A DNA stretch of 56,562 bases from assembly GCA_015066345.1 (NCBI GenBank), contig SVOQ01000016.1, forward strand, positions 1 to 56,562, read 5' to 3'. The notes under the pieces are model-generated. The model was given only the letters and a program-made list of their open reading frames with translations, made no database searches and was not told the origin of the DNA. The position numbers and the translations under genes were made by a program. Of the stretch, positions 32,295 through 41,617 are shown one piece after another. Every line of letters starts with the position of its first letter. Position 1 is the first letter of the stretch. Source of the stretch: Oscillospiraceae bacterium (GTDB lineage Bacteria > Bacillota > Clostridia > Oscillospirales > Acutalibacteraceae).

Positions 32295-33610
32295 TGAGTA
32301 AACCTGCTCGACAGATTGCTTTTGAAATTCTTTTGAAAATTGAAAGGGATAAGGCTTATTCAAACCTTGCCGTTGACAGTGCTGTTAAGGCGTATAGCCC
32401 CGACAGCACTGATTGTGCTTTTATTTCCCGTCTTGTTTACGGCGTAACCGAGCGTAAAATTACTCTTGATTACATAATTTCACGCAATCTTCAGCAACCC
32501 ATCAATAAATTAAAAAAAGATGTTCTTGTTATTTTACGTCTTGGTGTTTATCAGATAATTTTTTCTGATAAAATCCCCACATCTGCTGCAGTTAACGAAA
32601 GTGTAAAACTTACGAAGGTCAATAAATGCCACTATGCATCAGGTCTTGTAAATGCGGTTTTAAGAAAAGTAGGGGACGTAGGATTTAATTTACCCGAAGA
32701 CCTGAGTAATACCGAGAGAATAAGTATTTTGTATTCTGCACCCGAAGAATTTGTAAAATTTTTATCCTATCACTATGGTGAAGAAAATGCAGAAGCCTTC
32801 TTGAAATCTGCACTTGAGCCTAAGAAGATTTTTATAAGGGTAAATACAGTTAAAATAACCCCTGATGAACTAAAATCTTTATTGGAAAATGAGGGTGTAA
32901 CGGTAAAGGAAACTGTTTTATCCAATGCTTTTGAAATTGAAGTAAATAAAGCCGTTTATGAGTTGGATGCATTTAAAAAAGGTTATTTCCACGTTGAGGA
33001 CATATCTTCGCAATTGTGTGTTGAAGCCTTGTCACCAACTGAAAACTCAAAGGTGCTTGATATTTGTGCCGCTCCTGGTGGTAAAACATTTACTATGGCT
33101 CAGTATATGGAAAATAAAGGGGATTTGTATTCCTGTGATATATATGAGTCAAGAACTAAACTGATTAAAGATGGCGCCGAAAGGTTGGGTCTTAATTGTG
33201 TTAAAACCATAGTAAATGATGCCACAATTTTTAATCCCGAAATACCCGAATGTGATTATGTTTTGTGTGATGTGCCTTGTTCGGGATTGGGTATCATAGG
33301 TAAAAAGCCCGAAATAAAATATAAAAAACTTGATGATATAAAAGAACTTTTACCAATTCAACGTAAAATTTTAAATACCACTTCCGAGTATGTAAAAAAG
33401 GGTGGTAGGCTTGTTTATTCAACCTGCTCAGTAAATCCTAATGAAAACCGAAAAATTTGCGATGCGTTTTTGAAGGATAATGAGGATTTTTATACTGTTA
33501 AAGTTTTACCCGAGATAGAACGAACTGTTGATGAGGGCGACTATCTTACACTTATGATGCATAAAAATAATTGTGACGGTTTTTTTATTGCCGTTTTTGA
33601 AAGAAAGTAA
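32294..33610 (+). CDS. rsmB: 16S rRNA cytosine-967 C5-methyltransferase
   Basis: A 438-residue RNA methyltransferase. The N-terminal NusB-like RNA-binding domain covers residues 1-140 (RQIAFEILLKIERDKAYSNL). The NSUN catalytic domain has the SAM loop CAAPGGKTFTMAQ, DVPCSGLG with the catalytic cysteine, and STCSVNPNEN with the second cysteine. Its start overlaps the peptidase stop by one base (TAATG). Confidence 0.96.
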   Translation: MSKPARQIAFEILLKIERDKAYSNLAVDSAVKAYSPDSTDCAFISRLVYGVTERKITLDYIISRNLQQPINKLKKDVLVILRLGVYQIIFSDKIPTSAAVNESVKLTKVNKCHYASGLVNAVLRKVGDVGFNLPEDLSNTERISILYSAPEEFVKFLSYHYGEENAEAFLKSALEPKKIFIRVNTVKITPDELKSLLENEGVTVKETVLSNAFEIEVNKAVYELDAFKKGYFHVEDISSQLCVEALSPTENSKVLDICAAPGGKTFTMAQYMENKGDLYSCDIYESRTKLIKDGAERLGLNCVKTIVNDATIFNPEIPECDYVLCDVPCSGLGIIGKKPEIKYKKLDDIKELLPIQRKILNTTSEYVKKGGRLVYSTCSVNPNENRKICDAFLKDNEDFYTVKVLPEIERTVDEGDYLTLMMHKNNCDGFFIAVFERK

Positions 33611-33616
33611 GGAAAT

Positions 33617-34657
33617 ATGAAAAAAGATATAGTTTCAATGAACTTTGAGGAATTGTCCATTGAATTAAAAGAAATGGGACTTCCTAAATTCAGAGCAACA
33701 CAGATTTATGATTGGTTACATAAAAAATGCGTTGCTTCCTTTGATGAAATGACCAATATTTCAAAGGATTTAATTAATAAATTAAATGACAATTTTGTCA
33801 TATTTTCTTGTACTATTGAAAAAAAACTTGTTTCGCAGTATGATAATACTGTAAAATACCTGTTTTCTCTGCCTGATGGAGAGTACCTTGAGTGTGTGGT
33901 AATGGATTACAAATACGGCCACACAATATGTGTTTCAACTCAGGTTGGTTGTAAAATGGGTTGTGCTTTTTGTGCATCAGGTATCGGTGGGTTTAAGCGT
34001 CAACTTGCCCCCTCCGAGATATTGGGGCAGATTTATGCCGCTCAGAGGGATTTGGGACTTCGTATATCCCGTATAGTTCTGATGGGTATGGGTGAACCAC
34101 TTGATAATTATGACAATGTTATGAAATTTCTTCAACTTGTCAGTGATGAACGAGGTCTTAATATCGGTATGCGTCACATATCATTATCTACAAGTGGTAT
34201 CGTACCGCGTATTTATGATTTGTTAAACGAGCGTTTACAATTAACCCTTTCAGTATCTCTTCACGCACCTAATAACGAAATCCGTTCAAAAATAATGCCC
34301 GTAAATAAGAGTTGGAATATTGAGGAACTTCTTAATGCGTGTAAGATTTATGCCGATACAACATCAAGGCGTATTTCTTTTGAGTACGCAATGATGAAGG
34401 GGGTAAACGATACCCCTGAATGTGCAAGGGAACTTTCAAAACGACTTAAAGGTATTCTTTGTCATATAAACCTTATCCCTGCTAACGAAGTGCCCGAAAA
34501 AGGTCACGAACGTAGTTCGGATTCGAGTATTAATTTATTCAAATCCATCCTTGAAAAAGATGGTCACGCAGTTACTGTGAGGCGAACTTTAGGTTCGGAT
34601 ATCAATGCTTCTTGCGGTCAGTTACGCCGTGAGAAAATTAAAGAAAATCAAAATTGA
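33617..34657 (+). CDS. rlmN: dual-specificity 23S rRNA/tRNA adenine C2-methyltransferase RlmN
   Basis: A 346-residue radical-SAM methyltransferase that modifies A2503 of 23S rRNA and A37 of some tRNAs. The cluster-binding CKMGCAFC (CxxxCxxC, near residue 111) is intact; GMGEPLDNYDN and LSVSLHAPNNEIR are further signatures, and the catalytic C-terminal cysteine is in NASCGQLRRE. It follows rsmB by six bases and precedes prpC, the standard order. It is distinguishable from Cfr only weakly by sequence; context favours RlmN. Confidence 0.96.
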   Translation: MKKDIVSMNFEELSIELKEMGLPKFRATQIYDWLHKKCVASFDEMTNISKDLINKLNDNFVIFSCTIEKKLVSQYDNTVKYLFSLPDGEYLECVVMDYKYGHTICVSTQVGCKMGCAFCASGIGGFKRQLAPSEILGQIYAAQRDLGLRISRIVLMGMGEPLDNYDNVMKFLQLVSDERGLNIGMRHISLSTSGIVPRIYDLLNERLQLTLSVSLHAPNNEIRSKIMPVNKSWNIEELLNACKIYADTTSRRISFEYAMMKGVNDTPECARELSKRLKGILCHINLIPANEVPEKGHERSSDSSINLFKSILEKDGHAVTVRRTLGSDINASCGQLRREKIKENQN

Positions 34658-34680
34658 CTATACAAGCGAGGTGAAACACC

Positions 34681-35418
34681 GTGAATATTTCAGCTAAAAC
34701 CGATATAGGTGCATTCCGCGATTCTAATCAGGACGATTATCAGGCAGGGCTTTTTGAAAATGGCGATGCATGGGCAGTTGTGTGTGATGGTATGGGCGGT
34801 GTTTCAGGCGGTCAGGTAGCAAGTAAAATCTGTGTTGAAAGGGTAAGCGAGGCTATTAAAAGAGGTTACCGTGAAAATATGACACTCAAAACTGCCCGGA
34901 ATTTGCTTAATTCTGCTATTTGTGCGGCTAACTCCGCAGTTTTTACTGAGGCACAGAATAACCGTGAACTTAGTGGTATGGGTACAACGGTTGTTGCGGT
35001 TATTGTAGTTAATGGTATGGCGGTTATTGCTCACGTGGGTGACAGTAGGGCTTATGTCTTTGATAATGCTATTGAACTTGTTACAAAAGACCATTCCTTG
35101 GTTCAGTATCTTTGTGATACAGGTAAGATTACCGAGGATGAAGCCAAAGTTCATCCCGACAGAAACATTATAACTCGTGCCGTAGGTATTCTTAGTTTTG
35201 TTGATGTGGATTTTGATTTAATCGAAGTTGGTAAAAACAAAAGTATTCTCATTTGTACGGATGGCTTAAGTGGCTCTCTTGAAGCGGATGAGATGCTTGG
35301 AATAATTAAAGAAAACGCAGGTTCTTCAGCCGAAAAACTTGTTGAAAAAGCAATTGAAGCGGGTAGCCGTGATAATATAACGGCGGTTCTGCTTTTTGCT
35401 GACAGTCAAGGAGAGTAA
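34681..35418 (+). CDS. prpC: PP2C-family serine/threonine phosphatase
   Basis: A 245-residue metal-dependent phosphatase that reverses phosphorylation by the adjacent PASTA kinase. Metal-binding motifs SNQDDYQAG, CDGMGGVSGG, VGDSRAYVF, TDGLSG and GSRDNITAVLL are all present. It begins with GTG 34681 nine bases after GAGGTG, and ends two bases before prkC. Confidence 0.96.
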   Translation: MNISAKTDIGAFRDSNQDDYQAGLFENGDAWAVVCDGMGGVSGGQVASKICVERVSEAIKRGYRENMTLKTARNLLNSAICAANSAVFTEAQNNRELSGMGTTVVAVIVVNGMAVIAHVGDSRAYVFDNAIELVTKDHSLVQYLCDTGKITEDEAKVHPDRNIITRAVGILSFVDVDFDLIEVGKNKSILICTDGLSGSLEADEMLGIIKENAGSSAEKLVEKAIEAGSRDNITAVLLFADSQGE

Positions 35419-35420
35419 GT

Positions 35421-37655
35421 ATGGAAAATTATGTGGGTAAAAGATTAGACGGAAGATACGAGATACACGACGTTATCGGCGTAGGCGGAATGGCTATTGT
35501 TTATAAAGCCTACGACAATATCGACGACAGAATTGTTGCTGTTAAAGTCCTTAAAGACGAGTATCTTGCGAATGAAGAGTTCCGTCGCAGATTTAAAAAT
35601 GAGTCTAAAGCAATTGCGGTTCTTTCGCATCCTAATATCGTAAAGGTTTTTGATGTTAGTTTCGGTGATAGATTACAGTATATTGTTATGGAATATATTG
35701 AGGGGATTACCCTTAAGGAATATATTGAAGAACGCGGTGTTATTGACTGGAAAGAAGCATTATTCTTTATGAATCAGATTCTTAAAGCTCTTCAACACGC
35801 TCATGATAAGGGCATTGTTCATAGGGACATAAAACCCCAGAATATAATGCTCCTTGAAAATGGCACAATTAAAGTTGCCGACTTTGGTATAGCTCGTTTT
35901 AGTCACGGCGAAACTAAGACTATGACTGAAAAAGCCATCGGTTCAGTTCACTATATCAGTCCCGAACAAGCTAAGGGCGAACCCACTGACGAAAAGGCGG
36001 ATATCTATTCCATAGGTATTCTTTTATATGAGATGTTAACGGGTAAATTGCCCTTTGAAGCGGATAGTGCAGTTTCGGTTGCTCTTATGCAGGTTAACAA
36101 AAATGCTATCCCTCCGAGAAAATTAAACCCCAATATTCCTGTTGGCTTTGAACAGATTACAATGAAAGCTATACAGAAAAATCCTCGTGACAGATATTGT
36201 TCTGCCGCCGAGTTCTTAATGGATATTGAGGATTTGCGTCGTAACCCCGACATTAAATTTGATTACAGAACTGTATTTGTGGATGATGCCCCAACCCGTT
36301 TTGTTGACAATGTCGGTTCAACTCAGGTTATAAAAACCGTGCCGCCATCAACGGATGCAAGAATGAAACTTGAAGAAGTGAATTCGGAAGAGTTTGATGC
36401 AGTTCAGGATGTGGTACCTCAAAAACGTGTTAATACTAAAGTAATTGGTGTTGTTGCGGGTATTGCGTTTGCGGTTATTATATTCCTTTTCGTACTTGTT
36501 GCAACAGTTCTCAAAGATGGTGTTCCAACTCTTTTTACAAGCAAAAAAGTAGAAGTAGATAATTTCATTGGTATGAATTATCTTGAGGAAATCAAAGACA
36601 ACGAAGAGTTTAACGAGAAATTTAAATTTGAACCACATTACGAACCTTTTAGCGATGGTAAAGAGGGTTGCGTTTTCAAGCAAGACCCTGAGGCGGGTAC
36701 TAAGGTGCCTAAGGGTCGCGTAATAATTCTTTATATTGCTACTTCTGCCGAAGGACAGATTGTACCGGAATTTGATGACGATGTTAATTATCAGGAAGCA
36801 GTTAATACCCTTGAATCAATGGGATTCAATGTTATTTTAGAGCCTGTTAATGACGACAAATACCCCATAGGTAAAGTTATTAAAACCAAACCTGCGGCAG
36901 GTTCGAGTATATTTGCGGGTAGTGATGTTACAGTTTATTATTCCGCTAACGAAGATGAGGGCGAACTTTTCAAAATGCCCGATGTTACCGGAAAAACTGC
37001 TGCAGAAGCAGAAAAACTTCTTAAGAAACAGGGTTTGACAGTAAGCAAAAAAGAAGTTGTTGATTCAACTATCGAAAAAGATAGAGTCGTTATGCAGTCA
37101 CCTGCGGAAGGTTCGCCTGTAAGAGAAGGGGATAAGGTTATTCTGACCCTTAGTTCAGGTGAGGTTACATTTAAAAAGACTATTGACCTTCCTCAAAAAG
37201 TCGGTACTGTTAATGTTAAGTTGTATGTAGATGATAAAGTTATTGCGGATGATAGTGTTGATACTTCCGCTATAACGAAATATACAATTGAAACTAAAGG
37301 TGATTCACCTGCATCCACTATTAAAGTTTACATCAAAGATAAACTCTATTATGAATGTAACGTCAACTTTACAAAAGAGCCTGTTGTCGCTACAAATGAA
37401 CGTTACTATTCAGTTTCTTTCTATGTTGATGTAGTTGGTCTTGATAAGGATGCGGCGTTGGCTAAATTGAATGAAGCGGGTTTCACTAATGTTTCGGTTA
37501 TCGAATTACCAAGTGATAAACCGGTGGGTACAGTAATTGTACAGTCACCTGCAGCTTCAGAATCTAATGTAGATAAGACAACTGCTATTACTCTTTATGT
37601 TGCACAGGCGAATACTGATGATACGCAACAAAATACAGAAAATCCGGGACAGTAA
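35421..37655 (+). CDS. prkC: PASTA-domain serine/threonine protein kinase
   Basis: A 744-residue membrane kinase that senses muropeptides or lipid II and controls wall homeostasis, translation and germination. The kinase domain occupies residues 1-275: VGGMAIVYKA, the VAVKVLK lysine, HRDIKPQN, DFGIARF and SPEQAKGE. A transmembrane helix lies near residues 343-365. Outside are four PASTA-like repeats (from about 375, 445, 512 and 655); between the third and fourth is a beta domain of about 75 residues. The tail is Gln/Asn/Thr-rich. Gene order prpC-prkC-rsgA-spoVM is classic. Confidence 0.96.
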   Translation: MENYVGKRLDGRYEIHDVIGVGGMAIVYKAYDNIDDRIVAVKVLKDEYLANEEFRRRFKNESKAIAVLSHPNIVKVFDVSFGDRLQYIVMEYIEGITLKEYIEERGVIDWKEALFFMNQILKALQHAHDKGIVHRDIKPQNIMLLENGTIKVADFGIARFSHGETKTMTEKAIGSVHYISPEQAKGEPTDEKADIYSIGILLYEMLTGKLPFEADSAVSVALMQVNKNAIPPRKLNPNIPVGFEQITMKAIQKNPRDRYCSAAEFLMDIEDLRRNPDIKFDYRTVFVDDAPTRFVDNVGSTQVIKTVPPSTDARMKLEEVNSEEFDAVQDVVPQKRVNTKVIGVVAGIAFAVIIFLFVLVATVLKDGVPTLFTSKKVEVDNFIGMNYLEEIKDNEEFNEKFKFEPHYEPFSDGKEGCVFKQDPEAGTKVPKGRVIILYIATSAEGQIVPEFDDDVNYQEAVNTLESMGFNVILEPVNDDKYPIGKVIKTKPAAGSSIFAGSDVTVYYSANEDEGELFKMPDVTGKTAAEAEKLLKKQGLTVSKKEVVDSTIEKDRVVMQSPAEGSPVREGDKVILTLSSGEVTFKKTIDLPQKVGTVNVKLYVDDKVIADDSVDTSAITKYTIETKGDSPASTIKVYIKDKLYYECNVNFTKEPVVATNERYYSVSFYVDVVGLDKDAALAKLNEAGFTNVSVIELPSDKPVGTVIVQSPAASESNVDKTTAITLYVAQANTDDTQQNTENPGQ

Positions 37656-37657
37656 GT

Positions 37658-38545
37658 ATGGAAAAAGTTTTAAACGGCGTTATTATTAAAGGTATCGGCG
37701 GCTTCTATTATGTAGAAGCCGCCGGCGAAGTTTATGAATGTAAGGCACGTGGAGCATTCAGAAAGAAAAAAATTACTCCTCTTGCGGGAGATAATGTTAC
37801 CATTACCGTGCGTGAGGGTAAAGAAAATACCATTGATGAAATAGGTGAGAGAAAGAATTTTCTTTTAAGACCGCCTGTTGCTAATATTGATACTTTAATT
37901 ATAGTTTCATCTGTAAAGGACCCTGTGCCGAGTCTTCTTGTTATTGATAAAATGACGGCAATCGCCGTTGATAAAGGTATTAAACCCTGCGTTATTTTTT
38001 CAAAAAGTGATTTGGGTGATACTACCGCACTTGAATCAGTTTATCGTAAAGCGGGTATTGATGTAGTTTCTGTTTGTTGTAAAACGGGTGAGGGTATCGA
38101 GAAAGTAAAAGAAATGATTAGTGACGGTATTACGGTTTTTACAGGCAATACAGGTGTTGGTAAATCATCACTTCTTAACTGCATCGATGAAAGATTTTCT
38201 TTAGCTACGGGCGAAATCAGCGATAAATTAGGCAGAGGTCGTCACACTACGCGTGAAGTTACTCTCTATCACATTAATAATGGATTAGTCGCAGATACAC
38301 CCGGTTTTTCGTCATTGGATATTGAGCAGACGAGTGATGTGATTGTTAAAGAAAACCTTCCTTTTTGTTTCCCTGAATTTCAGGAATACTTAGGTAAATG
38401 TAAATTCACTTCTTGTTCCCATACCGTGGAAAAGGGTTGCCTTATTCTTGAAGCACTGAATAATGGCGAGATTGATAAAAACCGTCACGAGAGCTATGTT
38501 TCAATGTACAACGACGTAAAAGACTTAAAAGAATGGCAAATGTAA
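37658..38545 (+). CDS. rsgA: ribosome small-subunit-dependent GTPase A
   Basis: A 295-residue circularly permuted GTPase that matures the 30S subunit. An N-terminal OB fold (1-65) is followed by the permuted G motifs: IFSKSDL (G4), GNTGVGKSSLLN (G1), the RHTT segment (G2) and DTPGFSS (G3). The zinc finger near the C-terminus has CKFTSCSHTVEKGC. It starts two bases after prkC. In Bacillus rpe and thiN come next; here they are missing and spoVM follows directly. Confidence 0.96.
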   Translation: MEKVLNGVIIKGIGGFYYVEAAGEVYECKARGAFRKKKITPLAGDNVTITVREGKENTIDEIGERKNFLLRPPVANIDTLIIVSSVKDPVPSLLVIDKMTAIAVDKGIKPCVIFSKSDLGDTTALESVYRKAGIDVVSVCCKTGEGIEKVKEMISDGITVFTGNTGVGKSSLLNCIDERFSLATGEISDKLGRGRHTTREVTLYHINNGLVADTPGFSSLDIEQTSDVIVKENLPFCFPEFQEYLGKCKFTSCSHTVEKGCLILEALNNGEIDKNRHESYVSMYNDVKDLKEWQM

Positions 38546-38597
38546 CACTTTTTTATCATCCTCATATTATGTATTAAACATAAAGGAGTGGTGATTT

Positions 38598-38672
38598 ATG
38601 AAAGTTGTAGTTTACCAAAGCCCTAAGTTTTTACGTGGTGTTTTAAAGTTTATGTTCGGAATTAAAGATTAA
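38598..38672 (+). CDS. spoVM: stage V sporulation protein M, 24 residues
   Basis: A 24-residue amphipathic peptide: MKVVVYQSPKFL then RGVLKFMFGIKD. It matches the Bacillus SpoVM pattern (short N-terminal strand, a proline before KFL, glycine, then a hydrophobic/basic helix). SpoVM recognises the convex forespore membrane and anchors SpoIVA, starting coat assembly. A strong AAAGGAGTGG ribosome binding site lies eight bases before the ATG, and a strong terminator follows one base after the stop. Position after rsgA agrees with SpoVM synteny. CATATTATG upstream (near 38564) could be part of a sporulation-sigma -10 element, but that is weak. Confidence 0.88.
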   Translation: MKVVVYQSPKFLRGVLKFMFGIKD

Positions 38673-38673
38673 A

Positions 38674-38710
38674 AGTAACTCCGTAGGATTTCCTACGGAG
38701 TTTTACTTTT
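38674..38710 (+). terminator. intrinsic terminator after spoVM
   Basis: ACTCCGTAGGA and TCCTACGGAGT form an 11-base stem around two bases, extended by AAAAGTA/TACTTTT with a small bulge. It closes the long plus-strand run and may also serve the convergent phosphoesterase gene. Confidence 0.85.
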
Positions 38711-38756
38711 ATAGCAATAGATGAAAACCTACGGACTTTCATGCTATCACCTTATC

Positions 38757-39452
38757 TTAAAATTTTACTCTTTCGCCTGTATGAGCGTTAACTATTCCTT
38801 TGTGAACGCCAATATAAGTATTGGAAATATACTTATCAAGATGTAAACTGCCAAAGAACCAACGACTGAATTCACTGCATTTTGAAAGTTCGTCAAAGTA
38901 TGCGTTAAGGGTTGTAACGCGTACAGAATCGCTTTCACCAAGGGTAAGGAAACTCTTTATTGTAGATGAAGGCTCGTGGGTGAGAATAACATCAATTTTA
39001 CAATCGTGTTTTTCAAGGTTAGTTGCACCTTCAAGTAATTCTTCCTTAGAGGGGATTTCGTATTTTAACCAAGGGTTGTCCTCAATACGGGATTCAAGGT
39101 CGGGACTTTCACCGCCACCCATAGTGAATATTTTCAGTCCGTCAATTACGAAAACCTGACCACGCATAAGGTGATAGATATTATCAGAAATCTGATGAAC
39201 TTTACCGCCATTCCAGTTTGTGGTAGGGTAAGCGTTTAAAAGTTCAAAGTTTTCGTGAGTTCCGTCAATGAAACAAATATTATATTTTCTCTTTGAAAGG
39301 GACTTTAATATCTTCTGTTCCGCTTTTGACCTATCCCATATAAAGCCGAAGTCACCGCACACAATGAGGGTGTCACCTTCGTTAAGGTCTTTTAAAACAC
39401 TTTTTGAAAGCCTTTTAGGGTCACCGTGTGTGTCACCGGTTATAAAAACCAT
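38757..39452 (-). CDS. calcineurin-like metallophosphoesterase
   Basis: A 231-residue cytoplasmic phosphoesterase. Metal-ligand motifs run GDTHGDPKRL (residues 6-15), VCGDFGFIWD, DGTHENFE (GNHD-like, Gly-Thr-His-Glu), then ILTHEPSS and the C-terminal FGSLHLDKY, where the usual GHxH is replaced by GSLH. That last change is shared by some related phage-like proteins and may alter metal binding. The start is ATG 39452 with AAAAAGGAG upstream. It is convergent with spoVM and not obviously in an operon. The substrate is unknown. Confidence 0.87.
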   Translation of the reverse strand: MVFITGDTHGDPKRLSKSVLKDLNEGDTLIVCGDFGFIWDRSKAEQKILKSLSKRKYNICFIDGTHENFELLNAYPTTNWNGGKVHQISDNIYHLMRGQVFVIDGLKIFTMGGGESPDLESRIEDNPWLKYEIPSKEELLEGATNLEKHDCKIDVILTHEPSSTIKSFLTLGESDSVRVTTLNAYFDELSKCSEFSRWFFGSLHLDKYISNTYIGVHKGIVNAHTGERVKF

Positions 39453-39482
39453 AAATTTATTCTCCTTTTTATTAAAATAGTA

Positions 39483-39511
39483 TTTAATTCTATCGAAAAA
39501 AATGTTATACT
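39483..39511 (+). promoter_or_regulatory. promoter of the second carboxypeptidase gene
   Basis: TTTAAT (39483-39488), 17 bases, TATACT (39506-39511) with TG upstream (extended -10). About 50 bases before the start codon. Confidence 0.5.
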
Positions 39512-39562
39512 GTCATTAATTAATGTATATTTATATTCTATAACATTTAACGGTGATTGTCT

Positions 39563-40972
39563 ATGAAAAAATTACTGATTTTTATATTTTGTTTATTATT
39601 CGCTTTACCCACATCGGTTATTGGCCTTGCAACCGAGGATGAAAATACAGTAAAAACCAAGAATGGTTATTATGATATTGATTCTCCCGAGTATGAAACC
39701 GATATTGCTCTTCTTGTAAATGCGGATACCGATACTGTTATTTACAGTAAAAACGCCGATGTGATTACGGCACCCGCATCCCTTGCAAAAGTTACAACGG
39801 CACTTGTTGCACTTTCCAAATGTGATGATTTGCAAACCGTGATTACTTGCTCCGAAAAAACAATTGATAGCCTTCTCGGTACGGGTAGCTCTATCGCAGG
39901 GTTAAAAGCAGGGGAGCAGGTTACCTTTGAAATGCTCCTTTATTGTCTGTTTCTTGTGAGTGGTAATGATGCGGCACTTGTAATTGCGGAGTATTTCGGT
40001 GATGGCGATATTGACGCTTTTGTTGCCGAGATGAATACCTATGTCAAAGAGTTAGGCTGTAAGAACACATATTTCGCCAATCCCCACGGTCTTGACGATG
40101 AAACTATTAAGGGCTTTGACAGTGAAAAACAAAATCGTACTACCGCAAGTGATATGTATTTAATTGCTAAAAAAGCACTTGCTAACGACCATATCAAGAA
40201 GATATCTTCAAAATACGGTAAAACAATGCCCGCTACAAATAAGAGTGATATACGTTATCTGTATAACACAAACCCATTGCTCAATAGTTATTCCTATTAT
40301 TACTACGAAGGTGCGGTCGGTTTAAAGACAGGTACAACCGACAAGGCTGGTTGTTGCCTTATTTCAAGCGCTACCAAGGACGGGTATACATATATATCCA
40401 TCGCTATGAAGGGTAATGACCAATATGTTGCCGACGGTGAGCGTAGAAATACTGCTTACCTTATGTGCCGATATATGTTGAGATGGGCTTTCTCAAATGT
40501 TAAGATTAAAGAACTTGCCGATTCATCATATAACGTTGGTGAAGTTGCAGTTAAATACGGTAGGGGAAATGACTATGTCGCCCTTGTGCCTAAGGATAGT
40601 ATAAGCGCGGTTGTTCATAAAGATATTGATATAGACAATATGAAAATCGAGTTTGCAAAAGGCTTCCCTGATGAGGTTGACGCTCCCGTTAAAAAGGGAG
40701 ATGTAATCGGTAAAGCTAATATTGTTTATGAAGGTGTCCATATAGCTTCGGTAACTCTCGTAGCTCAGGACGATGTAAAAAAGAACTATCTCTGGGCAAT
40801 GTTCAACTGGCTTGAAAAAATTATGAGTTCAAAAGCCTTTATTATTACGGTTATTATAATTGTTGTTATTTTGATAGTTCTTTTCTTCGGAACAAAGAAC
40901 GAACGTGAGAGAAGAAAGCGTCGTAAAAACCGTATAGAAATAGTTAAAGATTATAGCAAACTCGCCAAATAA
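39563..40972 (+). CDS. D-alanyl-D-alanine carboxypeptidase, membrane-anchored (DacF-like)
   Basis: A 469-residue serine D,D-carboxypeptidase acting on peptidoglycan stem peptides outside the membrane. ATG 39563 opens a signal peptide (MKKLLIFIFCLLFALPTSVI). Active-site motifs are ASLAKVTT (SxxK near residue 73), VSGNDAA (SxN near 138) and LKTGTTDKAG (KTG near 255). Unlike the enzyme at 23673, it ends with a true C-terminal transmembrane helix (FIITVIIIVVILIVLFF) and a basic cytoplasmic tail. It is single-gene with its own promoter. Confidence 0.93.
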   Translation: MKKLLIFIFCLLFALPTSVIGLATEDENTVKTKNGYYDIDSPEYETDIALLVNADTDTVIYSKNADVITAPASLAKVTTALVALSKCDDLQTVITCSEKTIDSLLGTGSSIAGLKAGEQVTFEMLLYCLFLVSGNDAALVIAEYFGDGDIDAFVAEMNTYVKELGCKNTYFANPHGLDDETIKGFDSEKQNRTTASDMYLIAKKALANDHIKKISSKYGKTMPATNKSDIRYLYNTNPLLNSYSYYYYEGAVGLKTGTTDKAGCCLISSATKDGYTYISIAMKGNDQYVADGERRNTAYLMCRYMLRWAFSNVKIKELADSSYNVGEVAVKYGRGNDYVALVPKDSISAVVHKDIDIDNMKIEFAKGFPDEVDAPVKKGDVIGKANIVYEGVHIASVTLVAQDDVKKNYLWAMFNWLEKIMSSKAFIITVIIIVVILIVLFFGTKNERERRKRRKNRIEIVKDYSKLAK

Positions 40973-41092
40973 AAGTATTGTAAATTGTACATTTTTTTGA
41001 ATTTGCCGAATGAGAAAACGCTATGAAAAAACGAGAAAAACGAAGAAAACGAGAGATAGTGTTTGGTATATAAAAATCTTTCAAAAAAAGTG

Positions 41093-41121
41093 TTGACATT
41101 CCCGTATTGCTGTGATAATAT
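41093..41121 (+). promoter_or_regulatory. promoter of rplM-rpsI
   Basis: TTGACA (41093-41098), 17 bases, TAATAT (41116-41121). The gap before it (40973-41092) is AT-rich with no supportable gene. Confidence 0.75.
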
Positions 41122-41133
41122 ATCAAGGCAATG

Positions 41134-41151
41134 CGGGGTTTTTATGCCCCG
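41134..41151 (+). promoter_or_regulatory. rplM leader hairpin
   Basis: CGGGG (41134-41138) pairs with CCCCG (41147-41151) in the short rplM leader, upstream of GGAGG. Ribosomal protein L13 leaders with autoregulatory hairpins are known in Firmicutes; this may be one, but the structure is too simple to assign. Confidence 0.4.
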
Positions 41152-41174
41152 AAACTATATCGGAGGTAACTGTT

Positions 41175-41600
41175 ATGTCTACTTATATGCCTAAAGGCAA
41201 AACTGAGCGCCAGTGGTATGTACTCGACGCAGAAGGCAGAACTCTCGGCGAAGTTGCTGTTGAAGCTGCTGTTCTTCTTCGTGGTAAGCACAAACCCACA
41301 TTCGCTCCTCACGCTGATTGCGGCGATAGCGTTATCATCATCAACGCTGCAAAAGTAGTTCTCACAGGTAACAAACTTGAGGACAAATATTATCATCATC
41401 ACACAGGCTACGTTGGCAATATGAAATCTGTTAAATACGGTATTCTTATGAAAGAAAAACCCGAATTCGCAGTTCAGAAAGCCGTTAAGGGTATGCTCCC
41501 CGATAACACTCTCGGTAGAGCAGCTATGGCTCGTCTTCGTGTATATGCCGGTGCAGAGCACGAACAGGCAGCTCAGAAGCCTATCGTTAGAGAATTTTAA
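41175..41600 (+). CDS. rplM: 50S ribosomal protein L13
   Basis: A 141-residue ribosomal protein. [20 protein letters not shown] is the Clostridial L13 N-terminus, [17 protein letters not shown] and [15 protein letters not shown] are family signatures. ATG 41175 is set by GGAGG nine bases upstream; the frame opens earlier, but that part is leader. Followed 17 bases later by rpsI, the universal pair. Confidence 0.98.
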   Translation: MSTYMPKGKTERQWYVLDAEGRTLGEVAVEAAVLLRGKHKPTFAPHADCGDSVIIINAAKVVLTGNKLEDKYYHHHTGYVGNMKSVKYGILMKEKPEFAVQKAVKGMLPDNTLGRAAMARLRVYAGAEHEQAAQKPIVREF

Positions 41601-41617
41601 GGGAGGAGGCAATTATT

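Noticed and set aside
38711-38750. Imperfect hairpin after the spoVM terminator
   Set aside because: ATAGC...GCTAT and ATGAAA...TTTCAT pairs exist but with a 5-base bulge and no U-tract, so no function is assigned.
40973-41092. Small basic reading frame before rplM
   Set aside because: Lys/Arg-rich short frame without ribosome binding site or recognisable family; treated as AT-rich spacer.
41142-41612. 156-codon open frame on the minus strand
   Set aside because: It lies fully opposite rplM, has no family resemblance and no ribosome binding site; a shadow of codon use.
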